Part shown: positions 5,814 through 10,793 of the stretch, one piece after another | How the letters are laid out: the number at the start of each line of letters is the position of its first letter | How positions within the stretch are numbered: position 1 is the first letter of the stretch | Assembly: GCA_965368585.1 (NCBI GenBank) | Contig: CBDUNM010000165.1 | Span: forward strand, 1-10,793 | Source: JARRQB01 sp965368585 | Lineage (GTDB): Bacteria; Pseudomonadota; Gammaproteobacteria; Chromatiales; Chromatiaceae | Direction: 5' to 3' | DNA: 10,793 nucleotides | The notes under the pieces: generated by a model | Told to the model about the DNA's origin: nothing | The model's database searches: none | What the model saw: only the letters and a program-made list of their open reading frames with translations | Position numbers and translations under genes: made by a program

Positions 5814-7028
5814 ATGAGTTCGCTATCGGTCGTCCGCGCCTTCGTGCGCTTGTTGGTGTCGCGCTTCAGCGCCCACGATGCCCTGCGAAACGCGGCGGCG
5901 TTGACTTTCACGACCCTGCTGTCTCTGGTGCCGCTGATGACGGTGATCCTGGCCGTGTTCTCCGCTTTTCCGATCGCTGACAAGGTGAGTGAGGCCATTC
6001 AGGACTTCCTGTTTCAGAATTTCGTACCGACGTCGGGCGAAGTGGTGCGCCGCTACCTGCAGAACTTCAGCGACAAGGCTTCCAGGCTGACCGGCGCCGG
6101 ATTCGCCTTGTTGATCATCGTTGCGCTGCTGCTGATGGCCAACATCGATCGGGCCTTGAATTCAATCTGGGAAGTGCGCCGCCAACGCAGCCCGTTGAAC
6201 CAGTTTGTCGTCTACTGGGCCATCCTGTCGATCGGGCCGCTGCTCATCGGGGTCAGCGTGGTGGCCACTTCCTACGTGGTTTCCCTGCCAGTGCTATCCG
6301 ATGCCGCCGCGTCCGGCGTTGGGCGCCGTTTGTTGGGCCTGACTCCGCTGCTGGCCTCGGTTCTGGGTTTTTCGCTCATATACGCTCTGGTGCCCAATCG
6401 CCGCGTGTCGCTCCGACACGCGATCTATGGCGGCGCGTTGGCGGCCGGGTTGTTCGAGTTGGCGAAATGGTCTTTCGCGTGGTATCTCACCAGTTTTCCG
6501 ACTTACGAGGCTATCTACGGCGCCCTGGCGACCATCCCGATTTTTCTGGTATGGATCTATTTGTCATGGCTGGTAGTCTTGTTCGGTGCTGAGTTCACGC
6601 ACTGCCTGGGCATCTTTCGTGGCGGCGCGTCCGGATCGGCGGTGCGGCGGCTGGAACTGGTCGATGCGGTACGGGTGCTGTGGTTGCTCGGTGAGGCGCA
6701 GGAGCGCGGCCGCGCGCTGTCGGCGGCGGAGCTGGTGGTTGTTGACCCGCGCTGGAGCGAACACCATCTGGAGGACTTGTTGAACGATCTGTTGGAGTTG
6801 CACTGCGTGCACCGCACCGATGGCGGCGGATGGGCATTGGCGAGGGGGCTGGGGCAGATCGAGCTGAACGAACTGGCGCGTACGCCGCGGTTCCGCGTGC
6901 CCGTGCCGGATGGGCCTGACTGGCCGCAAGACCCGCGCCTGGCCGACGTGCTGCAACAGGCGGATGCGGCGTCCGCTGCACGCTTGCGTGTGTCACTGGC
7001 CGAAATCGCCAAGTCTCAAGTGGAATAG
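5814..7028 (+). CDS. yihY: YihY/UPF0761 family inner-membrane protein (BrkB-like)
   Basis: This 404-residue protein belongs to the YihY/BrkB family, once labelled ribonuclease BN; that activity was later assigned to a different gene, so the function is unknown. The N-terminal ~280 residues hold about six membrane helices, with family motifs HDALRNAAALTFTTLLSLVPLMTV (21-44), ANIDRALNSIWEV, and SFPTYEAIYGALATIPIFLVWIYLSWLVVLFGAEF. The last ~120 residues are soluble and begin RRLELVDAVRVLWLLGEAQ; they resemble a winged-helix module, as I recall for the longer Pseudomonas-type members. The frame is open upstream to 5679, but I chose the ATG at 5814 because GGAG sits 5 bases before it and the protein then starts MSSLSVVRAFVRLLVSRFSAHDALRNAAAL as in the family. 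It is divergent from arsC. Confidence 0.92.
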   Translation: MSSLSVVRAFVRLLVSRFSAHDALRNAAALTFTTLLSLVPLMTVILAVFSAFPIADKVSEAIQDFLFQNFVPTSGEVVRRYLQNFSDKASRLTGAGFALLIIVALLLMANIDRALNSIWEVRRQRSPLNQFVVYWAILSIGPLLIGVSVVATSYVVSLPVLSDAAASGVGRRLLGLTPLLASVLGFSLIYALVPNRRVSLRHAIYGGALAAGLFELAKWSFAWYLTSFPTYEAIYGALATIPIFLVWIYLSWLVVLFGAEFTHCLGIFRGGASGSAVRRLELVDAVRVLWLLGEAQERGRALSAAELVVVDPRWSEHHLEDLLNDLLELHCVHRTDGGGWALARGLGQIELNELARTPRFRVPVPDGPDWPQDPRLADVLQQADAASAARLRVSLAEIAKSQVE

Positions 7029-7054
7029 AAATCGCTGTCTTGAGTCGGAATCGC

Positions 7055-7096
7055 AGCAGCGGAGGGGCTGCAGCGAGCAACCGTTCGGCCGCTGCT
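7055..7096. terminator. Possible hairpin between convergent genes
   Basis: AGCAGCGG (7055-7062) pairs perfectly with CCGCTGCT (7089-7096) over 8 bp with a 26-base loop, and an alternative 6-bp stem GCAGCG (7070-7075) shares the same right arm. It lies in the 113-base space between the ends of yihY and the PilZ-like gene, where transcription should stop from both sides. There is no T run directly after either arm, so it is not a typical intrinsic terminator. Confidence 0.3.
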
Positions 7097-7141
7097 CCAA
7101 GTCTGGCCCCGTTTTGGTTTGCGGTTCGAGACTGAGCGAGT

Positions 7142-8686
7142 TCAGGCTACCCGCTCGACCGGGATCGGTTCGAAGGCGTCGGGTTGCGCCTGGAGTGCCC
7201 GCACCGTGAGACGCCATCCGCCCGACGTGTCGGTCAGTTCGAACGTCGCGCCGACCGTGACGTCGGCAATGCGGGCGATCAGGCGGTAGTCCTCGCCGAC
7301 CTGTTGCAGGAGACCGTGCTCGGCATGTGCGTACCCTTTGATATTGACCGGCTTCAGGCGTCCGTCCAGCTTTTCGACGCCGATCTCCAGTAGCCCATCG
7401 TTACGCAACAACAAGCGCCGCACCCGGGCGACAAAGCCCACGCTGCAGGTTGCGTCGCGCCTCGAATCGGTTTCCATCAGGACCAGGTCACCTACCAGGA
7501 CGCTGCGCGAAGACCCGTTTTCCAGCACGAAGCCGGCGCCATGCTGCGACTGATCCAGCTGATGACAGATGACGTGTTTCGGGATCGCCTGCGGGTCATA
7601 CCGGGGAGCGGGCGCAGCGGGCGCTCGATCGTGCCGGTTCGGCGCGGCCCGTGAAAACTGCGACAGGCGCCGTTGAATGCCGATCAGGCCGACGAACATG
7701 CGATATTCGGCGATGCGCCTGTGTCGCTCCTCCCGACGGACGGTCATGGTGGTGCGGTTGGTGCTCAATTCGGTCACGGTGCGCAGCAGCAAACCGGTTA
7801 CGTCATCCGCTTCCGCATCGTTGAGCGTCTTGATGAGCCGGTCGATCTTTAAATACTCCGACTGCTCATGAGCCGACGACCGGGGTTGTCTGGCAAATAT
7901 CAGTGGCGGTGTGTTGCCCGTCGCATCGACGGGTATTCCCGGAAACTGCTTTTTGGCGGCATGCAGTTCCAGTGTCGGTGCGTACCGGACCGCAGCCGCG
8001 AACAGTTGCCACGTGGTCAGGGGGGGGAGCCGCAGCGGGTCGCACAGCAGAAACAACAAGCTGCCGAAGAACAGGTCGTGGACATTCTGTTCGCGGTCTT
8101 CGTCGAGCGCGACCATGACCCCGGTCGCACCGGAAAACTCGGCGACCTGGTACAGTTGCAGCATATCGCGCCAAAGTTCTTGCGGGGTGTGTTCGTAACG
8201 GGTCAGGTCGATGCGCAGCTGCCACGCGAGGGTCTTCATCGCGCTGACCAGTACCGCCGGGGAAGGGCCCGCGCTGGAGTCGAGCAAATCGTTGACCATG
8301 CGCTTTTGCAGGTGACCGAGTTCGGTCAAGAGGGTGTCGAACGCCGGCAGAAACTGTACGGTGGCGCGTATCGTGGCCTCCGTTTGCGGCCCTTCGATCA
8401 GCCCGTCCGCGTGCAGCTCGAAACCCGACATCGGCAGATCGAGCAATTTGAGGATTTCCGGCAGTTTGGGAATCGAACCGGGGAAACGCGCCAGCAACCG
8501 CAATTGATGCAGGATCGCCTTGCAGCTCTGCAGCGGATTGCGGTCGTCGATGGTGGTTAACCACGCCCTGAACTCGCGCGGTCGTACCCGGGCGTCCGGG
8601 TGACGGCCAGCGGCGACTTTAGGCAGTCTCAGTCGCGGCAGCCCAATACCGTGATTTGCGCCTTTTTTCCCCCAGCCTTTGAACAT
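7142..8686 (-). CDS. Large hypothetical protein with C-terminal PilZ-like domain
   Basis: I do not recognise a named gene. The 514-residue protein is soluble, with no signal peptide. Residues 1-30 are basic (MFKGWGKKGANHG). Residues ~35-345 look mostly alpha-helical, rich in Leu, Gln and Arg, and unlike any domain I can name. Residues ~370-445 resemble a PilZ c-di-GMP-binding barrel: HVICHQLDQSQHGAGFVLENG contains DxSxxG (Asp378, Ser380, Gly383), then SVLVGDLVLMETDS, CSVGFVARVRRLLLRNDGLLEIGVEKL. The usual RxxxR is not 20-30 residues before DxSxxG; the nearest candidate is in RREERHRRIAEYR, with Arg317 and Arg321, about 57 residues away. Residues 446-514 may be another small beta fold. It is a single gene, convergent with yihY. 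A c-di-GMP receptor role is inferred. The ATG at 8686 is the furthest start, with only a weak ribosome site. Confidence 0.75.
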   Translation of the reverse strand: MFKGWGKKGANHGIGLPRLRLPKVAAGRHPDARVRPREFRAWLTTIDDRNPLQSCKAILHQLRLLARFPGSIPKLPEILKLLDLPMSGFELHADGLIEGPQTEATIRATVQFLPAFDTLLTELGHLQKRMVNDLLDSSAGPSPAVLVSAMKTLAWQLRIDLTRYEHTPQELWRDMLQLYQVAEFSGATGVMVALDEDREQNVHDLFFGSLLFLLCDPLRLPPLTTWQLFAAAVRYAPTLELHAAKKQFPGIPVDATGNTPPLIFARQPRSSAHEQSEYLKIDRLIKTLNDAEADDVTGLLLRTVTELSTNRTTMTVRREERHRRIAEYRMFVGLIGIQRRLSQFSRAAPNRHDRAPAAPAPRYDPQAIPKHVICHQLDQSQHGAGFVLENGSSRSVLVGDLVLMETDSRRDATCSVGFVARVRRLLLRNDGLLEIGVEKLDGRLKPVNIKGYAHAEHGLLQQVGEDYRLIARIADVTVGATFELTDTSGGWRLTVRALQAQPDAFEPIPVERVA

Positions 8687-8923
8687 AGACAGCCCGATTC
8701 ACGACGATCACGAACTATTTTACGGCGCAGATATCCAAAACTGGACCCGATCGGGACTCGGGAATGCGTCATATCGCACATCGAATCAATGTTCCGCGGC
8801 ATTGGGCCAGCGCCTGCGACCGGCGTGATTCGAGAGAATTGCCTCAAACATGGCGGCCAATGAGGCCGGTCAGACAACCCTGCGGAGCGTGGCGGTCACG
8901 GCGACTGCCCGCAACATCCGTGT

Positions 8924-8952
8924 TTGATACTGGCCAGATCCCTTCGAATATC
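8924..8952 (+). promoter_or_regulatory. Possible sigma70-type promoter for the thioredoxin-TolC operon
   Basis: TTGATA (8924-8929) matches the -35 consensus at four of six positions. After a 17-base spacer comes AATATC (8947-8952), a poor -10. This is the best pairing I see upstream of the gene at 9015. Expression would yield a leader of around 55 bases. Confidence 0.25.
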
Positions 8953-9000
8953 GGTACCATCGCCGTGCGGGTTATCCCCAGGGACCGTGTAATCAATACC

Positions 9001-9007
9001 GAGGTAA
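9001..9007 (+). promoter_or_regulatory. Ribosome binding site that fixes a TTG start
   Basis: GAGGTAA at 9001-9007 is complementary to the 16S 3' end and lies about 9-10 bases before the TTG at 9015. It supports TTG as the true start, as no ATG or GTG further upstream in the frame gives a longer protein and the TTG retains the whole signal peptide. Confidence 0.6.
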
Positions 9008-9014
9008 CGTTACT

Positions 9015-9530
9015 TTGATTTTTAGCGCACGCACTGGATTCTCGCAGTTGGTGCTGACCGGTTTGTTGCTGGTTGGTTTTTCCGCCCGGTCGACGGCTGG
9101 CGCGCCAGTCGATTTCAGTCTCCCGGACCTCGATGGGCGGGTACATCAGCTGTCCGACTACCGGGGCAAATGGGTACTCGTCAACTACTGGGCGACCTGG
9201 TGCCCACCCTGTCTTGAGGAGCTTCCCGAATTGGAAATCTTTCACACGAACAACGCCGCATCCAAAGCGGTCGTGCTGGGTGTCAACATGGAAGCAATAG
9301 GGCGCGAGGCGCTGCGAAATTTCGTCGAGGACCAGTTCTTATCGTTTCCGATATTACTGGCGGGTGAGCAGCCGCGACAGATGCTGGGCCAGGTGCCGGG
9401 GCTGCCGACCTCCTTTCTGATCAACCCCGGCGGTGAGGTCGTGGCGCGTCAGGTCGGGCCGATTACTGCCAAGGCACTGGAAAAATACATCGCGAATTAT
9501 GAGTCGAAAAAATCTACCAAAGGGGTGTGA
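9015..9530 (+). CDS. Periplasmic TlpA/ResA-type thiol-disulfide oxidoreductase
   Basis: This 171-residue thioredoxin-fold protein is exported or membrane-tethered. Residues 1-30 form a signal peptide or anchor (MIFSARTGF, a hydrophobic run to 22, then ARSTAGA before PVDFSLPDLDG). The start of the mature domain, FSLPDLDGRVHQLSDYRGKWVLVNYWATWCPPC, is classic for the AhpC/TSA-Redoxin TlpA group. The redox site is W62-C63-P-P-C66, and the cis-proline is Pro131 in GLPTSF. Family members reduce disulfides in periplasmic proteins, for example during cytochrome c maturation; the partner here is unknown, and no cytochrome c genes are visible. It starts with TTG, supported by GAGGTAA at 9001-9007. Its stop is 1 base before the next gene's ATG, so the two are cotranscribed and probably coupled. 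Confidence 0.93.
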   Translation: MIFSARTGFSQLVLTGLLLVGFSARSTAGAPVDFSLPDLDGRVHQLSDYRGKWVLVNYWATWCPPCLEELPELEIFHTNNAASKAVVLGVNMEAIGREALRNFVEDQFLSFPILLAGEQPRQMLGQVPGLPTSFLINPGGEVVARQVGPITAKALEKYIANYESKKSTKGV

Positions 9531-9531
9531 A

Positions 9532-10089
9532 ATGGCGGTGAGGTGGAGCACGGCGGTCGTCGCCTTGTGGTCGTGGTTGTTTGCGGCGTCGCTGGCATCG
9601 GGTGCGAACCGGGTGCCCGCGAGCGAGTTTTTTGACCAGAGTTTCGGTGACTTCAGCGAAGAACTGGCGAACGCCCGTGATCAGGGCAAACAGGGTATTC
9701 TGGTCATGTTCGAAATGGAGGAATGCCCCTTCTGCCACCGTATGAAGACCGCGGTGCTGAACCGCTCGGACGTTCAGCAATACTTCCGCGAGCACTTTCT
9801 GATCTTTCCGGTCGACATCGAAGGCGACGTCGAAATGACCGATTTCCAGGGAGCCAGGACGACCATGAAGGACTTTGCGTTCAAGCAGTACCGGGTTCGG
9901 GCCACGCCGGTCTTCCAGTTTTTTGACCTGGATGGCAAACCGATCAAGCGGGGGCGCTTTACCGGCGCCACCCGCGACGCGGAAGAGTTTCTCCTGCTGG
10001 GGAAATTCATCGTCGAAGGCCACTACCGCAGCAGTAGTTTCACCAAGTACAAGCGCACCCAAAGGTCTGCGGCCGCGGGGTCCGGCTGA
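9532..10089 (+). CDS. Exported thioredoxin-fold protein with CPFC active site (SoxW-like)
   Basis: This is a 185-residue secreted thioredoxin-like protein. MAVRWSTAVVALWSWLFAASLASGA is a Sec signal peptide, with cleavage expected near residue 25. The fold is seen in GILVMFEMEECPFCHRMKTAVLN, with redox cysteines 65 and 68 (C-P-F-C), and in RATPVFQFFDLDGKP with cis-Pro126. The CPFC dipeptide and the Met/Glu-rich strand ahead of it resemble the SoxW/DsbD-C-like thioredoxins rather than TlpA. The tail (RSSSFTKYKRTQRSAAAGSG) is basic and looks disordered. The frame is open upstream to 9433, but the ATG at 9532 is chosen: AGGGG lies about 7 bases before it, it keeps the signal peptide at the N-terminus, and it follows the previous stop by 1 base. 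It probably works with the preceding TlpA-like protein; the substrate is unknown. Confidence 0.88.
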   Translation: MAVRWSTAVVALWSWLFAASLASGANRVPASEFFDQSFGDFSEELANARDQGKQGILVMFEMEECPFCHRMKTAVLNRSDVQQYFREHFLIFPVDIEGDVEMTDFQGARTTMKDFAFKQYRVRATPVFQFFDLDGKPIKRGRFTGATRDAEEFLLLGKFIVEGHYRSSSFTKYKRTQRSAAAGSG

Positions 10090-10094
10090 CAGGC

Positions 10095-10793
10095 ATGCGG
10101 CGATATCCGGTTCTCTACCTCCTGCTGGTGGCGTTCGGATCGATGCCGCGCGCCCAAGCCCTAGACCTGCCGCCGTTGCCCAGCCCCCTGACACTGGATG
10201 ACGCCCTGGTCTATGCCGACGCGGCGCATCCCACCCTGGAGTTGGCCGGGGCGCGTCTTGCGCGGGCGGCCGCCGGCGCGATGGACGCCGTAGCGGTGAC
10301 CGGCGCGCGCGTGGCGGCGCTGGGTCGCGTGGGCGCGGTCGACCCCTCGAAGCGCTCGCTCGATCGTGATCACAATGACCACCACGCCGAACTCCTGGTG
10401 AGCAAGCGGTTATACGACTTCGGTTATTCTTCGGCCGCCATCGATGCGGCCGAGCTCGAGCTTAGCAGCCTGGAACAAGAGTATCTGGACGCCCGCCAGC
10501 AGCGTCGGCTGGAGATCATGCGCCGGTTCTTCGATGTCCTGCTCGCCGATCTGCGCTACGCGCGGGACAACGAGGCGATGGCGACCGCGTTTGTGGCGAT
10601 CGACAAGGCACGCGACCGCAATGAGCTGGGGCAGGTTTCGGATATCGACGTGCTGGCGCTGGAAGCGGATTATCAGGGCGCCCGCCGCGAGCGTTTTGTG
10701 AGTGCTGCGCGGCAGCGCGCCACGCGGGCGCGCCTGGCGTCGGCGTTGAACAGACCCGGCGACCTGCCGGCCGATCTGGTCATGCCGCCGGAG
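10095..10793 (+). CDS. TolC-family outer-membrane efflux protein, partial (C-terminus off right edge)
   Basis: This is the N-terminal half (233 codons) of a TolC-type outer-membrane factor, which forms the exit duct of RND, ABC or MFS export systems, usually 420-480 residues. Residues 1-22 are a signal peptide (MRRYPVLYLLLVAFGSMPRAQA). LTLDDALVYADAAHPTLELAGARLARAAA is the usual opening motif of the family, followed by a beta stretch with SKRLYDFGYSSAAIDAAELELSSLEQEYLDARQQ (the classic 'LYDFG' strand-to-helix turn) and a long coiled-coil with RRFFDVLLADLRYARDNEAM and KARDRNELGQVSDIDVLALEADYQGARRE, the repeat where other members have a similar 'GQ.S..D.L' turn. The start is the ATG at 10095, 5 bases after the previous stop, with only a weak ribosome site, so coupling is likely. 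The adaptor and transporter would be expected beyond 10793. Confidence 0.9.
   Translation, partial: MRRYPVLYLLLVAFGSMPRAQALDLPPLPSPLTLDDALVYADAAHPTLELAGARLARAAAGAMDAVAVTGARVAALGRVGAVDPSKRSLDRDHNDHHAELLVSKRLYDFGYSSAAIDAAELELSSLEQEYLDARQQRRLEIMRRFFDVLLADLRYARDNEAMATAFVAIDKARDRNELGQVSDIDVLALEADYQGARRERFVSAARQRATRARLASALNRPGDLPADLVMPPE

Larger units (their letters stand above)
8687..9014. other. 328-base divergent non-coding spacer with probable promoters
   Basis: No credible gene is seen here; the open frames are short and have unnatural composition. Local A+T is higher near 8700-8740 than in the flanking genes. On the minus strand TAAAAT (8722-8717) could be the -10 of the PilZ-like gene with a leader of about 24 bases. 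Inverted repeats GCCTCA/TGAGGC (8841-8846 with 8861-8866) and CGGCC/GGCCG (8854-8858 with 8864-8868) share bases, so only one can form at a time. The gap ends with the tlpA-like gene's ribosome site. Confidence 0.5.

Noticed and set aside
8629..8877. An 82-codon minus-strand open frame reaching into the spacer before the PilZ-like gene
   Set aside because: It overlaps the start of the PilZ-like gene in another frame, has no ribosome site and no recognisable motif.
8972..8980. TTATCCCCA, one mismatch from a DnaA box
   Set aside because: A single near-match is expected by chance and no cluster or AT-rich unwinding region accompanies it.
1..10793. CRISPR array, insertion sequence, prophage or tRNA/rRNA genes
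   Set aside because: No regularly spaced direct repeats, transposase, integrase or RNA gene signatures were seen anywhere in the window.

Overview
The window (about 60% G+C or more) reads as a chromosomal segment of a gammaproteobacterium. The neighbourhood purN-purM / DUF2066 / hda / wrbA / arsC / yihY resembles, from memory, the region found in Pseudomonas and other gammaproteobacteria. Hda with an N-terminal clamp-binding motif and the periplasmic thioredoxins fit this. Species cannot be named from the sequence; a free-living environmental lineage is a guess.

Layout. Positions 1-1594 (minus strand) hold purM followed by purN, overlapping by 4 bases; purN runs off the left edge. Divergent from purM, positions 1767-2846 encode an exported DUF2066 protein. 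A 280-base gap follows (2847-3126) that does not look coding but is packed with perfect inverted repeats that nest into a multi-branched fold. I read it as a probable structured RNA or small mobile RNA element and consider it the most interesting part of the window. Next is a small CDP-alcohol phosphatidyltransferase (3127-3675), convergent with a compact four-gene minus-strand unit transcribed in the order arsC, wrbA, DUF2069, hda (5664 down to 3682). Divergent from arsC is yihY (5814-7028). Convergent with yihY is a 514-codon protein with a PilZ-like C-terminus (8686-7142). After a 328-base non-coding stretch, a plus-strand operon starts at 9015: a TlpA-type thioredoxin, a second exported thioredoxin-fold protein with a CPFC site, and a TolC-family outer-membrane factor that runs off the right edge.

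How the genes work together. PurM and PurN are two steps of purine synthesis. The phosphatidyltransferase is a membrane-lipid type enzyme. Hda limits DnaA activity after replication starts. ArsC and WrbA are small cytoplasmic redox enzymes. The last operon suggests periplasmic thiol chemistry linked to an export channel, but its partners lie outside the window. Most genes are ordinary housekeeping; the accessory-looking signals are the structured 2847-3126 gap, the PilZ-like protein and the thioredoxin-TolC cluster.
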